Shown: positions 9,293 through 19,698, counted from the first letter of the stretch. The stretch: 64,000 bases of DNA from Helicobacter suis (GCF_902196125.1 NZ_CABIKG010000007.1:1-64000), one strand, 5' to 3'. Numbers and translations are program-made. The notes: generated by a model not told the origin, from the letters alone.

Positions 9293-9490
9293 ATACATTC
9301 GTATCTACGGCAGGAAGTGCCGAAAGTTACGCCTTTGGAGATATGATGTGTGAGACCTGTAGGGAGTCGCGTTGGAGTTTTCAACCCTGTAAAATCCCTA
9401 CTATAGGGACACAGAGTGAGAACCAAACTCTCCCTACGGGCAACATCAGCCTAGGAAGCCTAAAATGTCTTTAGCATTTGGGCACTTCAC
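9293..9490 (+). ncRNA. Stand-alone omega-RNA-like transcript, IS605-type (locus 1)
   Basis: The stretch corresponds to the 3' end of an IS605-family tnpB gene, where the omega-RNA (reRNA) guide scaffold normally overlaps the coding end, but no tnpB precedes it. Visible folding: hairpin CGGCA/TGCCG (9308-9322); long-range stem CTGTAGGGAG (9357-9366) with CTCCCTACGG (9430-9439); inside it TCCCTA/TAGGGA (9395-9409); and a terminal hairpin (9458-9483). A 65-codon frame remains open through it, but it looks like a relic of the TnpB C-terminus. If transcribed through the end, the guide would start with the 3' end of the neighbouring DUF3240-like gene. Confidence 0.6.
9441..9490 (+). mobile_element. 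IS605-type right end, solitary
   Basis: CATCAGCCTAGGAAGCC, then an imperfect subterminal hairpin, and an end CACTTCAC. The same terminal string is present in the scar at 43497. No left end or transposase was found nearby, so this is a remnant or a minimal non-autonomous copy. The end lies in the last codons of the DUF3240-like gene and supplies its stop codon. Confidence 0.6.
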
Positions 9491-9777
9491 GGCACAGATT
9501 TAGGGATAGAAGTTAGCGGGAGTAGATAAAAAGTTACCCCCTTAAAAAGGCGTTGTACTTGCTCTAATAAAATGCTAGCCTCTTGTTCCTCCAGCAAAAT
9601 TTTAAATAAGCCATATTCTTTACGCCCGCTTACTTGTTCTTTTTCACTTGTTAAAAGCGCGGAAGCGGCGTATTTAAAACACTCAAAGAAATAAAAATCC
9701 TCATAGCCATGTTCAAAGAGGTGATCGACAATCATATCTTTAAGTTTTAAATCCGCATACATTTCTACTAAGATCAC
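9487..9777 (-). CDS. DUF3240-like small protein downstream of the metal efflux pump
   Basis: A 96-residue acidic, mostly soluble protein that starts on the base where cznA ends. Proteins of this size directly after CusA/CzcA-type pumps commonly belong to the PII-like DUF3240 group, thought to sense or tune the pump; here this is inferred from position and general pattern (MIVDHLFEHGYEDFYFF). The last codons and the TGA stop come from the right end of the adjacent IS605-type scar, so the C-terminus may be altered from the ancestral one. Confidence 0.6.
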   Translation of the reverse strand: MILVEMYADLKLKDMIVDHLFEHGYEDFYFFECFKYAASALLTSEKEQVSGRKEYGLFKILLEEQEASILLEQVQRLFKGVTFYLLPLTSIPKSVP

Positions 9778-12700
9778 TATATTACCTTGATTTTTTTAGC
9801 CACCAGCATAAACATGGGCGGTAAAAGTAAAAGAATGAGAATACTAGAGGTAACTAGCCCGCCTAAAACCACAATGGCTAAGGGTTTTTGTACTTCAGAA
9901 CCCACGCCATGGGATAAAAGCAAAGGGATTAAACCCAAACCAGCAATACAAGCCGTCATTAAAACAGGGCGTAAACGCCGCTTAGCTCCCATAAACACCA
10001 CTTCCTCTATACTTTTACCTTGCTTGAGAAGTTCTTTAAAATAACCCACCATCACCACACCATTTAAAACCGCAATCCCAAAAAGCGCGATAAACCCCAC
10101 ACTAGCCGGTACAGAGAGATATTCATGGCTAAGAAAAAGAGCGATAAGTCCACCGGTGATTGCAAAGGGGATATTAAGCAAAATGAGTAAGGATAAAGGC
10201 ACACTTTTAAAAGTAAAAAATAGAATGAAAAAAATGACTAAAATACTTAAGGGGATCACGGTAGCAAGCCGTTTATTAGCTCTTTCTTGGTTTTCAAATT
10301 GCCCCCCATAAGTGATGAAATAATTAGGGGGTAGTTGTATCTTAGTACTAATTTTTTGCTGCACCTCTTTAACAAATCCGTCTAAATCCCGCCCTATTAC
10401 ATTGCTACGAACCACGCTTAAGCGTTTGCTATCCTCGCGTATAATGGCTACAGGCCCATCAACTTCAGAGATGCTAGCAATAGAAGTAATGGGTACAGCA
10501 ACGCCTCGAGTAGAGCTCATCTCTAAACTTTTAATAAGCGCAGTATTGGTTGCAATTTCTTCTCTTTGGCGAATAATAACAGGGGTACGCGAAATCCCTG
10601 TAGGGATAAATTCAACGATAATCCCCTCTAAAGCTGATTTGAGGAATTTAGAAAATTCATCGCTATTAATACCGACATTAGCCATAGCATGCCGATCAGG
10701 GGTGATATAAAGGTAGTTCACGCCTTTATTAAGGGTTGTGAAAACTTCGCTAGAACCTTTAATGCCTTTGATAATTTCTACAATCTGTGCGCTTAATTGG
10801 TTTAATTTGTCTATATTCTCCCCAAAAATTTTAATGGCTAAATCCCCCCTTACTCCGGTGAGCATTTCAGAAACACGCATTTCAATAGGCTGGGTGAAGG
10901 CAAAATTAATCCCCTTATAATCCTCTAAACACGCTAGGATTTTATCTAGTAATTCTTGCTTGGTTTTAACAGACCACTGACTTTTAGGGATATAAGAAAT
11001 AAACATGTCGGTTTGATTAAGCCCGCCTAAATCTAATCCTAATTCATCTGAACCGGTACGCGCCACAATGGCCTTAACTTCTTTAATATTTTTACGAATC
11101 GTTTTTTCAATCCGTAGAATTAAATCCTTAGATTGATCTAAAGAAATAGAGGGGACGCTTTCAATGCTTAATACACTACTCCCCTCGTCTAAAGTAGGCA
11201 TGAAAGTTTTACCGATAAAGGGAAAGAGAGAAAGGCTAGAGATAAGAAAGACTAAAGCACATACAAGCATGGTTTTAGGGTTTTTAAGGGCAAATTGTAA
11301 AGCTGGGGTATAAATCCAATAAAAAAATCGGGTGAGTAAGGTTTCTTTGTGTGGCTGAACTTTAAGCACCATAGAACTAATGATAGGTATTACAGTAATG
11401 GCTAATACTAAAGTACCTAACAGCGCAAAAACAATCCCTCTAGCTAAAGGCACAAACATTTTACCCTCAATGCCTTGTAAGGACATAATGGGCATGAAAA
11501 AAACGATGATGATTACAATCCCACTCACCACTGAGGGGGCAATTTCTTTAGAAGAACGGTAAATTGCATGTAATTTTGTAGTGTTTTTATTATGGCCTAA
11601 TTTTTCAAAGGCATTTTCCACCACCACCACAGCCGAATCAATTAACATGCCAATAGCAATAATTAACCCGCCTAGACTCATTAAATTAAGAGTCATGCCA
11701 TTGTATTTAATTAAAATAAAGGCAACAGACAGACTTAAAGGTAAAATAACACCTACGGCTAAAGAAGCGCGAAAATTACCTAAAAATAAAAACAAAGTGA
11801 TGATGATAAGAATAATAGCCTCAATGAGGGTTTTTGTAACGGTGTTAATGGCCTTTTGAGTGAATTCAGAACGATCGTAAAATACATGGGTGTGTACCCC
11901 TGCGGGTAATAAAGGTTTAATGTCTTGCTCGAGTTTTTTACGCACCTCTTTAATAATGGCGCTAGAATTACTCCCCTTTAATGAAAGCACTAACCCCTCT
12001 GTTGTCTCATCAACCCCATTTTTGGTTACAAAACCAAGACGCGTTCTATACTGGGTGATCACTCTAGCAAAATCTTTAATGTGTAAAAACCCCGTTGCAG
12101 TTGGGATTGTAATATCCCCAATTTCCTCAGGTGTGAGGGCGATCGTTTGAATCTTCACTAAATAAGTTTCTCCATTGCGATCCACCCGCCCCGCTCCGCT
12201 ATTGCTTAAATTAGCTTTCAGGGTTTTTTCTAAATCACTAATAGAAATGCCTAGTCTTGCCATGTCGTTTAAATCAGGGACCACCACAAAAGCACGGCTA
12301 AACCCGCCAATAGAATTCACATCAGCCACACCCGGAATTGTGCGCAGTAGGGGGCGAATCACAAAATCTAGTAATTGTCGTTTATCCACCCCGGGTAAAT
12401 TCCCATCAATGGTAAACATGAAAATATCAGAAAGCGGGGTTACAATGGGAGCTATGCCGCCTTCTACTTCGCTGGGCAAATCAGGCATCACTAAGGCTAA
12501 TTTCTCACTTACGATATTACGGGCTAAATAAATATCCATATTATCATCAAAATCAATTGTAATATCACAGATAGAGTATTTAGAGGTGCTACGAAGCGAT
12601 TTTTCTCCTTTTAACCCTAAGAGTTCTAACTCTAAGGGCCGCACCACATTATTTTCCATTTCCTCAGGCGAACTACCCGGTAGTTTGAGAATAATTTTAA

Positions 12701-12842
12701 CTTGAGTAGGCGCCATGTCTGGAAAGGCATCTACTGGAGTGGTTAAAAAACTATAAAACCCAAAGAGAAGGAGTAAAAAAGCGCAAATAATAATAATGAC
12801 TCGTTGTCTTAAAGAAAACTCAATCAGTGAGGCTAACATCAA
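9777..12842 (-). CDS. cznA: Heavy-metal efflux RND pump, inner-membrane component
   Basis: A proton-driven HME-RND exporter of the CusA/CzcA family; in H. pylori the matching CznA handles cadmium, zinc and nickel. The 1021-residue protein has the twelve-helix RND plan: one helix at the N-terminus, a large periplasmic loop, helices from about 340, a second loop from about 560, and helices from about 860. The charged membrane segment GMLIDSAVVVVENA near residue 400 has the proton-relay Asp and Glu typical of HME pumps. It overlaps cznB by four bases. Confidence 0.93.
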   Translation of the reverse strand: MMLASLIEFSLRQRVIIIICAFLLLLFGFYSFLTTPVDAFPDMAPTQVKIILKLPGSSPEEMENNVVRPLELELLGLKGEKSLRSTSKYSICDITIDFDDNMDIYLARNIVSEKLALVMPDLPSEVEGGIAPIVTPLSDIFMFTIDGNLPGVDKRQLLDFVIRPLLRTIPGVADVNSIGGFSRAFVVVPDLNDMARLGISISDLEKTLKANLSNSGAGRVDRNGETYLVKIQTIALTPEEIGDITIPTATGFLHIKDFARVITQYRTRLGFVTKNGVDETTEGLVLSLKGSNSSAIIKEVRKKLEQDIKPLLPAGVHTHVFYDRSEFTQKAINTVTKTLIEAIILIIITLFLFLGNFRASLAVGVILPLSLSVAFILIKYNGMTLNLMSLGGLIIAIGMLIDSAVVVVENAFEKLGHNKNTTKLHAIYRSSKEIAPSVVSGIVIIIVFFMPIMSLQGIEGKMFVPLARGIVFALLGTLVLAITVIPIISSMVLKVQPHKETLLTRFFYWIYTPALQFALKNPKTMLVCALVFLISSLSLFPFIGKTFMPTLDEGSSVLSIESVPSISLDQSKDLILRIEKTIRKNIKEVKAIVARTGSDELGLDLGGLNQTDMFISYIPKSQWSVKTKQELLDKILACLEDYKGINFAFTQPIEMRVSEMLTGVRGDLAIKIFGENIDKLNQLSAQIVEIIKGIKGSSEVFTTLNKGVNYLYITPDRHAMANVGINSDEFSKFLKSALEGIIVEFIPTGISRTPVIIRQREEIATNTALIKSLEMSSTRGVAVPITSIASISEVDGPVAIIREDSKRLSVVRSNVIGRDLDGFVKEVQQKISTKIQLPPNYFITYGGQFENQERANKRLATVIPLSILVIFFILFFTFKSVPLSLLILLNIPFAITGGLIALFLSHEYLSVPASVGFIALFGIAVLNGVVMVGYFKELLKQGKSIEEVVFMGAKRRLRPVLMTACIAGLGLIPLLLSHGVGSEVQKPLAIVVLGGLVTSSILILLLLPPMFMLVAKKIKVI

Positions 12843-13903
12843 TCATCTCCAAGATGATTAATAATGCCTTTTAAACTAACTAAAGATCCAATAGCCACCT
12901 TTGTATCCGGACTAATATTTTTATCACTCACTACAAAGCTAAGGCTGCGCTCTTCAATCACGGTGATAACGGTGGGCATGAAACCTTTTTTTGTGCGCAC
13001 AAAGACCAAATAATCTTGGTTGTTTTTAATCACAGCACTAGAGGGGATAAACAAAGAATTTTTAGGCTTAGTGCCCTCCACATAGACATCAATCATTTCA
13101 CCTACATGGAAATGGCCTTTATTGATAAATGCTATGGCTAAAATGGTATTAGAATTTTTATCTAACACCACAGAAACACTTTGAATCACCCCAATAACAT
13201 TACCCGCATCATCAAAAACCCTAGACCCCTTTTTGATATAGCGCGCAAGGCTCACAGATAATTTAATGCGCGCGATTAGATCGTTATTTTTTGAAATGCG
13301 AATATAAGTGCTAAAGGGTAAAATCTTTTCGCCTAAAACTTTGGGTGCGATAGAGAGAATCCCGCTATTACGGGCAATAATGCGAAAACCATGCGATCCT
13401 AAGGGGTTTGCTGGATCGATTCCAAAGTTTTTAAAGGTGGTTTCTAACTGGTGTACCCGTAAACTCATTTCTTGACTCATTAAATGGCTGTTTTGATACT
13501 CTCTTTTAGCAATCACCCCTTGTTTATAAAGACTGCGATCTTTTGTACTCACATCTAAGGCTACCTTGAGTTTATTGCGGTTATTTTGTAACTCAAAGTA
13601 TAGATTGCTTAAATCAATAGAGCTAATCTCACAAATCAAATCGCCCCTTTTAACAAACTCCCCCTCGCTTTTATAAATAGCGGTTACTGTTGCATTAAAA
13701 CCTAAACTTTGAATCACCGTGTGTTTGAGGTTAAAGTTATTAAAGTCAATGTAGGCGTTAAAGGGCAATCCACGGGTTGCAAATTTTTGATCCAAAGACA
13801 CCACTTTAATACCCAAGCTATCAATCTGCTTTTGGGTTAAAACAATTTCATCATAGGCTTTAAGAGAGACAAAAAGCAACAAGGCTAAAACCAAAATTCT
13901 CAA
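12839..13903 (-). CDS. cznB: Metal efflux membrane fusion protein
   Basis: The periplasmic adaptor that links the RND pump to its outer-membrane channel. It has 354 residues with an N-terminal signal segment (LVLALLLFVSLKAYD), a lipoyl-like half (VIQSLGFNATVTAIYKSEGE, then GDLICEISS) and a helical hairpin of about 80 residues between. Overlaps by four bases on both sides (cznC and cznA) indicate one transcript with coupled translation. I see no His-rich N-terminal extension of the kind found in some CusB proteins. Confidence 0.9.
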   Translation of the reverse strand: MRILVLALLLFVSLKAYDEIVLTQKQIDSLGIKVVSLDQKFATRGLPFNAYIDFNNFNLKHTVIQSLGFNATVTAIYKSEGEFVKRGDLICEISSIDLSNLYFELQNNRNKLKVALDVSTKDRSLYKQGVIAKREYQNSHLMSQEMSLRVHQLETTFKNFGIDPANPLGSHGFRIIARNSGILSIAPKVLGEKILPFSTYIRISKNNDLIARIKLSVSLARYIKKGSRVFDDAGNVIGVIQSVSVVLDKNSNTILAIAFINKGHFHVGEMIDVYVEGTKPKNSLFIPSSAVIKNNQDYLVFVRTKKGFMPTVITVIEERSLSFVVSDKNISPDTKVAIGSLVSLKGIINHLGDD

Positions 13904-15189
13904 TAAGCACTCCCAATGCGCGTGAGAGTCTCCCCTAAAGTTTCTTCTAATAAAGCGGTGATATTAACATATTCTATTCTAGCTTCAGCTAGGGCAATTA
14001 AAGCGTCCATGTAGGCATTTTGATAAAAAAGATATTCAAACAAACCGATCTTTTGGGCTTCATAAGCCACTCTTCCCATTTCCATAAGCTTAGCTTTATT
14101 ATCAATGGCATCAATTTGGATTCGGATATATTTTTCTTTGGTTTCTAATTGGTTGAGGTAGGCATTGGCATTAATGTGGATATTGCGCTTCATGACTTCA
14201 TTTTGAGCACGCGTACCATTCTCTAATGCCATGAATTTGCGTTTAAGATGGATATTTTTAGGGGTTACTGGCAAGGGAATATAAAACTCCATAGATAAGT
14301 TAGTGGCCGAGTTATAGCTTTCTGAACCCAAACCAAATTCAAAGTTTTGGAAAACATTGCGATTAGCCAAATTAGCATTGACCCGGTAGTCTTTAGCGGC
14401 TAAATCAAGGATTTCTACATAAAGCGATCGTTGTAACACCCGTTCCAAAGCATGTTCGCCCAAATGCACATATTCAAATTTTAATCCAGAAATCCTTAGC
14501 GCATGTTTTTTATCTAAAAAGATACCAAAATCAGAACCCCGTTGTACCGGATCTACAATGGCTAGCATCGTATTTAGCATGCGTTCTTGGTTGATAATGA
14601 GGGTTTCTGTGTTGATCTTAGCTAGTTTAGATTCTAAATAAGAATTCTTAAAGTTGATATAATCTTTCTTAGACATGCTCCCTGCTGCAACTTTGCTTTT
14701 AGCAGCATTAAGCTGGGAGAAAAAAATTTGCTCTCTGCGGGAGTAGACATTGTATTTTTCAATATTTAAAATGTAATTTAGATACAGCCTTTTAGCCCCA
14801 ATAAAAGCTAGATTACGGCTTAACTCATAACTCTTGCGGTACTGCACATTTTTAATAGACAAACTTCTAGCTAGCAAACGACTCACCCATGGGAGTTTAG
14901 GTTTGATCATTAAAAGCGTTCTGGGTTGGGGTTCATCAATGCCTTGATAGTTTCTAACAACAGAGGTTTCATTAGAAATATAGGGAAAATCCCAAGAATT
15001 AGTGGATTTTTGTTCCTCTAAAAGGCTAATGAAAGTGGCCTTTTTTTGGATAAGCTCCATAGAGTTATGTTCTACCCGTTTGTAAAACTCTTCTAAGGAG
15101 AGGGTACGGGCATTTAAACATGCTAGTAAAAATCCTAAAATAAGAAGAGTGCGCACAGCAGACCTATAGCGCTTTGGCTTCAGCCACAC
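13900..15189 (-). CDS. cznC: Metal efflux outer-membrane channel
   Basis: A TolC-like outer-membrane factor for the Czn pump. The 429 residues have a signal peptide (LLILGFLLACLNA), then long amphipathic helices separated by short beta regions, as in the OEP family. The longest frame starts at 15189 and overlaps glyS by 26 bases; a GTG at 15156 would remove eleven charged residues and give a neater signal peptide, so the start is uncertain. Order cznC-cznB-cznA downstream of glyS is as I recall from H. pylori. Confidence 0.87.
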   Translation of the reverse strand: MWLKPKRYRSAVRTLLILGFLLACLNARTLSLEEFYKRVEHNSMELIQKKATFISLLEEQKSTNSWDFPYISNETSVVRNYQGIDEPQPRTLLMIKPKLPWVSRLLARSLSIKNVQYRKSYELSRNLAFIGAKRLYLNYILNIEKYNVYSRREQIFFSQLNAAKSKVAAGSMSKKDYINFKNSYLESKLAKINTETLIINQERMLNTMLAIVDPVQRGSDFGIFLDKKHALRISGLKFEYVHLGEHALERVLQRSLYVEILDLAAKDYRVNANLANRNVFQNFEFGLGSESYNSATNLSMEFYIPLPVTPKNIHLKRKFMALENGTRAQNEVMKRNIHINANAYLNQLETKEKYIRIQIDAIDNKAKLMEMGRVAYEAQKIGLFEYLFYQNAYMDALIALAEARIEYVNITALLEETLGETLTRIGSAY

Positions 15190-17239
15190 CTAAAAACGCG
15201 CGATACACTAACCATAACAACCCCTTACGGTTCTGCTGGATATTCTGGTTAGTATCATTGACAAGTACGCGATCAAAAAATACCTCTAAGGGCTCTTTTA
15301 GGGCAAAGAGCGCATGGATTTTATCCTGCAGCGAGGTAAAATGTGTGGTTTCTAGCTTATGATAGGCTGTGAATAACTCTACTTCACTTGAATCTATAAA
15401 GAGCTCTGGATCGACCGGTTTTGTATCCTTATAATCTTGTGTGATGTTAGCCACCCGTTTAAACACGGCTACAAATTCTTTTGTCTGTGTTTTTTCAAAA
15501 AAGGCTATCAGAGCCCGGACTTTTGCATCAATTTGGCAGATTTCATAATCTCCTTGATTTAAAGTTTCAATACCTTGTAAGACTGCCTTATATAAATTAG
15601 GGTGGAAGTTAGGGATAGTTGATAAAACATGGATAAAGCGCTCTAACATGAAATCTCTTAAAATTTTGACATCAAAGGGTTTATAACCTAGATTTTGTAA
15701 AGCTAATAGATCGCTTTCTAAATTAAAAGGGATTTGGTATTGCAAACAGATACGCAAAACCCCATTACAGCTACGGCGCAAGGCAAAGGGGTCTTTAGAA
15801 CCTGTAGGGATTTTTCCAATACTAAAAAGAGAAAGCAGACTATCTAGTTTATGGCTTAAGGATACCAAAGCGCCTAGTAAAGTTGTGGGTAGGGGCGTAT
15901 TTTCAGCGGCGGGTAGGTATTGCTCTTTAATAGCTATGCAAATAGCGGGAGGGTAAGCATGGTGTTTAGCATAATAAAAGCCCATTATTCCCTGTAATTC
16001 TGGAAATTCATAAACCACTTCACTTAATAAATCAATCTTAGCTAGGCTTAAAGCCTCTAATACTTGCTCTTCTTCTACCTCTAACATGAATTTTTGCACT
16101 AAATAGCGCGCAATTTGTTGTTCTCGTTTGATTTTATCTTTCAGACTACCAAGACCTTGTATAAAGGCGATCTGATCTAGCGCATGCGCGCATTGTTTAA
16201 AATTAAAGGGCTTATTCAAATCGTTATGATAAAAAAACACCGCATCGCTCAAACGCGCCCTTAAGACCTTTTCATTACCCGCAATGATCTCTGTAAAATC
16301 TTGTGCATGGATTAGAGGCGTGTTACTCACCACAATAAAGCCGTTATTTAAAACACCTCCTTTAAAAGTTGCAAAATAGCGTTGGTGCTCTTGCATAGAA
16401 GTGGTGATGATCTCAGCAGGTAGTTTTAAAAATTTAGCATCAAATTGCCCGTATAAAGCTGTAGGGTAGGAAGTGATAGCAATAATTTCTTCTAATAAAT
16501 CCGGATTAATTTGTACTTCTATTTGGTGGTGTTGTTCTAAAAGATAGATTTCTGTAAGAATTTTTTCGCGCCGCTCTTTAGGGTCTAAAAGAACTAAACC
16601 CTCTTTGAGTACTCTAAAATAACGCTCAACACTGGGGGTTTTAAAACAATCAAAGCTCTTTGCAAAGTGAAGTTTAGTCGCCTGTTTATCACTACAAGCA
16701 AAGGTTTGCATGCACGCGCTTAAATCAACCGCTTGGTTATTAAAAATCACGCAGATATTGTGGATAGGGCGGATAAAACGCGCGCGCACATCTCCCCACG
16801 CCATGCTTTTACCAAAATCTAAAGATTTAAGGAAATTAAGTAATAGCGTATCTAAAAGGGTAGCTGTTAGCTTACTAGGTGTTGTGGTGGTGGCGTATAA
16901 AACCTTTTTTACTCCCTTTGTAGCGATTTGTAAAGCTGTTGTAGGGTCTAGGTGGAGTTTTTGATAAAAATTTTGCCCAATAGCATTTAAAACATGCCCA
17001 TCCATACCCACATTTAAGGGAGGTCCAAAGTGTTCTTGGGTGTGGGTTGGAGTTGCTACAGGGAAGTTTGGGGCGTGTAAAACTAGGCGTGTAGGGGTAT
17101 AATAAAAGTTAGTCTGGCTTGTTAAATCATATTCTTTTAAAACAGATTGCCATTTGTCTTTTAAATGCATAAATTCTTGCAAGAGAGGCTTAGCAGGCAT
17201 CTCTTCTAAGAGAATTTCAACGAGTAAGGCTTGATTCAA
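15164..17239 (-). CDS. glyS: Glycine--tRNA ligase beta subunit
   Basis: GlyS binds tRNA-Gly and works with GlyQ. The 691-residue length is normal. The start LLVEILLEEMPAKPL, the central ELQGIMGFYYA, and the LPTGSKDPFALRR-type stretch (here IPTGSKDPFALRR, about residues 495-507) are family marks. It leads the minus-strand operon with the Czn pump. The 119 bases between it and the next plus-strand gene must hold promoters for both directions. Confidence 0.97.
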   Translation of the reverse strand: MNQALLVEILLEEMPAKPLLQEFMHLKDKWQSVLKEYDLTSQTNFYYTPTRLVLHAPNFPVATPTHTQEHFGPPLNVGMDGHVLNAIGQNFYQKLHLDPTTALQIATKGVKKVLYATTTTPSKLTATLLDTLLLNFLKSLDFGKSMAWGDVRARFIRPIHNICVIFNNQAVDLSACMQTFACSDKQATKLHFAKSFDCFKTPSVERYFRVLKEGLVLLDPKERREKILTEIYLLEQHHQIEVQINPDLLEEIIAITSYPTALYGQFDAKFLKLPAEIITTSMQEHQRYFATFKGGVLNNGFIVVSNTPLIHAQDFTEIIAGNEKVLRARLSDAVFFYHNDLNKPFNFKQCAHALDQIAFIQGLGSLKDKIKREQQIARYLVQKFMLEVEEEQVLEALSLAKIDLLSEVVYEFPELQGIMGFYYAKHHAYPPAICIAIKEQYLPAAENTPLPTTLLGALVSLSHKLDSLLSLFSIGKIPTGSKDPFALRRSCNGVLRICLQYQIPFNLESDLLALQNLGYKPFDVKILRDFMLERFIHVLSTIPNFHPNLYKAVLQGIETLNQGDYEICQIDAKVRALIAFFEKTQTKEFVAVFKRVANITQDYKDTKPVDPELFIDSSEVELFTAYHKLETTHFTSLQDKIHALFALKEPLEVFFDRVLVNDTNQNIQQNRKGLLWLVYRAFLGVAEAKAL

Positions 17240-17358
17240 GTAAGCTCCTATTGTGGTTCTATAGCGCTATTTGTGTTTTATGCTGATCAAGGGTTACTTA
17301 TGCTAAGATTATATCAAAATAAAATGAAAAACTCTTAATTGAGGTTAGGGAGTGTAGG

Positions 17359-18204
17359 GTGGGTGCTTTTTATAAAGGTGTTTTATTTGTTTCTCTTTGT
17401 TTTACTAGTGTTCTTTTAGCAAAAAAGGCTACTTTAGCTGAGTGTGTTGATCCGCGCAACTTCACCCCCGCGCAAAAACAGATTTTAGTGTATGCCTACC
17501 GCTATGGTTTAAAGGATAATTTAGGCTATGAATTGGCTGCTATTGCTTGGAAAGAATCCTGTGCGGGTATGTACCGGGTGAATTTTAATGGACCAAGTGC
17601 GGGGATCTATCACGCCTATCTCCCCTATGTACTCAAACTTTATAACGAACGCGACACCAGTTTTATGCAGGGTGTTTATGGGGATTTACTCATTAGAGAT
17701 CAAAATTTTGCCTCCCGCGTGGCTTTAGACACTTTGGTTAGCTGGAAGCGCATTAACAAGGGGAATTTAAAAGACATGATTAAATCCTATTATAGAGGTT
17801 TACGCTGGCAAAAGAACGAACACATTGATCAAATAGCTAATGAATACTATGAAGATATTGTGGCTAAAATTAAAACCCTACAAAGTGTGATGCCTACCTT
17901 AGAGGAAGTAGTGGATTCTACAAAATCCACGCCTAAACCTGTACCAGCAATTCACCATGAAAATCACCATGAAAACCTAATTGGCTCAGAATCTAAAGTT
18001 CTGCCTAAAATCGCCCTTAATACAGCCCACCCTACCCATAAACCCCGCCCCAGCCACAAAAAGCAAAAAAGTAGCACGCACCCTAATACTCCACCCAAAT
18101 CCTCATATAGCACCCATACAAAACAACCATCATCAGGAAAAACCCCTAAAAATAGCAAAGATGCTAATTCCATTATTCTAATGCAAGAATCCCCGGTCTT
18201 TTAA
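17359..18204 (+). CDS. Secreted lysozyme-fold (SLT-like) protein, HP0973-type
   Basis: Starts with GTG behind a purine-rich GGGAGTG region; 281 residues. A signal peptide (about residues 1-21) precedes a domain in which [15 protein letters not shown] and GPSAGIY resemble the catalytic-Glu region of lytic transglycosylases, so a role in peptidoglycan cleavage is possible. From about residue 180 the protein becomes rich in Pro, Lys, Ser and Thr and low-complexity, like a wall-spanning tail. The next gene, gpmI, starts two bases after its stop. The order matches HP0973-HP0974 from memory. Confidence 0.7.
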   Translation: MGAFYKGVLFVSLCFTSVLLAKKATLAECVDPRNFTPAQKQILVYAYRYGLKDNLGYELAAIAWKESCAGMYRVNFNGPSAGIYHAYLPYVLKLYNERDTSFMQGVYGDLLIRDQNFASRVALDTLVSWKRINKGNLKDMIKSYYRGLRWQKNEHIDQIANEYYEDIVAKIKTLQSVMPTLEEVVDSTKSTPKPVPAIHHENHHENLIGSESKVLPKIALNTAHPTHKPRPSHKKQKSSTHPNTPPKSSYSTHTKQPSSGKTPKNSKDANSIILMQESPVF

Positions 18205-18205
18205 A

Positions 18206-19684
18206 ATGCAAAAAACCCTTTTAATCATCACCGATGGAGTCGGGCATAACCCTGAGTCTGAAGGCAATGCTTTCTTCCATGCTAAAAAACCCACCTACGA
18301 TTGGATGTTTGCTAATATCCCTCATAGCTTGCTTAAAACACATGGCTTAAGTGTGGGCTTACCTGAGGGGCAAATGGGTAATTCAGAAGTGGGGCATATG
18401 TGTATAGGGGCTGGGCGCGTACTGTATCAAGATTTAGTCAAGATTTCTAAGGCTTTTGCAGAAGATAAAATAGAGGAAAATTTAGCGCTAAAGAGTGTTA
18501 CAGATCACACAAAAACCGTACATGTTATCGGTTTAATGAGTGATGGGGGCGTGCATGCACATATTAATCACCTTATGAGCATGGCTTTACTCTTAGAAAG
18601 ACTAGATAAAAAAGTATATTTGCACCTCATCACCGATGGGCGTGATGTACTGCCACAAAGCGCGCTAGAATACTTAAACATGATTCTTTCAATTTGTAAT
18701 GAGAATATTAGGATTGCCACTCTCTCAGGGCGTTTTTTTGCTATGGATCGTGATAAGCGCTACGATCGCATTTTTAAAGCTTATATGAGCATTGTCCATG
18801 CTAAAAATAAAACAGAATTTAGCCCTGAGCGCTACATCAAAGAGGCGTATTATCAAGGGATTAGCGATGAATTTATAGAACCGGTTAGTTTTAAAGAATA
18901 TAGTGGCATGTTTGATGGGGACGGGGTTATTATGATTAATTTTAGAAGCGATCGCATGCGTGAGTTAACTCAAGTTTTAGGGGGGGATTTAGAAGTCTTT
19001 GAAGATTCTATAGAAGAAGCACCAGAACTTTGTATTGCTACTATGACAGCTTACAGTTCTGATTTCTCCTACCCTGTACTTTTTTCTAAACCGGATATTC
19101 AAAATACCCTAGCTCAGGTTGTATCTAGTGCTAATTTAAGCCAAGTACACATCGCTGAGACAGAAAAATACGCCCATGTGAGTTTTTTTATCAATGGAGG
19201 GGTTGAAACTCCCTTTTTAAATGAGGAACGGATTTTAATCCCTAGCCCCAAGGTTAAAACTTACGATCTAGTCCCTGAAATGAGTGCTTTTAAAGTAGCC
19301 GACGCGGTGTGTGCTAGCATGCAAGAGGGCAAGGATCTAATCATTGTTAATTTTGCTAATGGGGACATGGTGGGGCATACGGGTAATTTTGAAGCCAGTG
19401 TCTTAGCCATAGAAGCATTAGATAAAGCCTTAGCACAAGTTATACAGCTTGCTAAAAAGTTAGATTATGCCATGCTTTTAACTAGCGATCATGGTAACTG
19501 TGAGCAAATGCACACTAAAGAGGGGCAAGTGCTTACTAATCATAGCACTAATGAAGTGTATTGTTTTGTTATGGGCAAGGGTGTTACGCGTGTCAAACAT
19601 GGAGGGCTTAATAATGTCGCAGCCAGTGTACTTAAATTAATGGGTCTGCCCATTCCTGACTTAATGGACGCCCCCTTATTTTAA
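18206..19684 (+). CDS. gpmI: 2,3-bisphosphoglycerate-independent phosphoglycerate mutase
   Basis: Interconverts 3- and 2-phosphoglycerate using two manganese ions. The 492-residue protein begins with [19 protein letters not shown] (metal Asp), has the phosphoserine motif [16 protein letters not shown] at about residues 58-73, and the closing metal site [10 protein letters not shown] near 430. It belongs to the plus-strand run that ends with fbp, so lower glycolysis and gluconeogenesis genes sit together. Confidence 0.97.
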   Translation: MQKTLLIITDGVGHNPESEGNAFFHAKKPTYDWMFANIPHSLLKTHGLSVGLPEGQMGNSEVGHMCIGAGRVLYQDLVKISKAFAEDKIEENLALKSVTDHTKTVHVIGLMSDGGVHAHINHLMSMALLLERLDKKVYLHLITDGRDVLPQSALEYLNMILSICNENIRIATLSGRFFAMDRDKRYDRIFKAYMSIVHAKNKTEFSPERYIKEAYYQGISDEFIEPVSFKEYSGMFDGDGVIMINFRSDRMRELTQVLGGDLEVFEDSIEEAPELCIATMTAYSSDFSYPVLFSKPDIQNTLAQVVSSANLSQVHIAETEKYAHVSFFINGGVETPFLNEERILIPSPKVKTYDLVPEMSAFKVADAVCASMQEGKDLIIVNFANGDMVGHTGNFEASVLAIEALDKALAQVIQLAKKLDYAMLLTSDHGNCEQMHTKEGQVLTNHSTNEVYCFVMGKGVTRVKHGGLNNVAASVLKLMGLPIPDLMDAPLF

Positions 19685-19698
19685 TCAAAGGACATTGT

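Noticed and set aside
9277-9474. Reading the 65-codon frame as a real small gene
   Set aside because: It matches the C-terminal end of IS605-type TnpB, has no fitting ribosome site and is broken in the second copy; the RNA fold is better conserved than the protein.
9293-9490. tmRNA, riboswitch or rRNA fragment
   Set aside because: No tRNA-like ends and no link to a downstream gene in sense; the end matches IS605-type right ends at two places.
11581-12531. Plus-strand frames of 85-118 residues across cznA
   Set aside because: Antisense shadows of the long RND gene, with no start signals.
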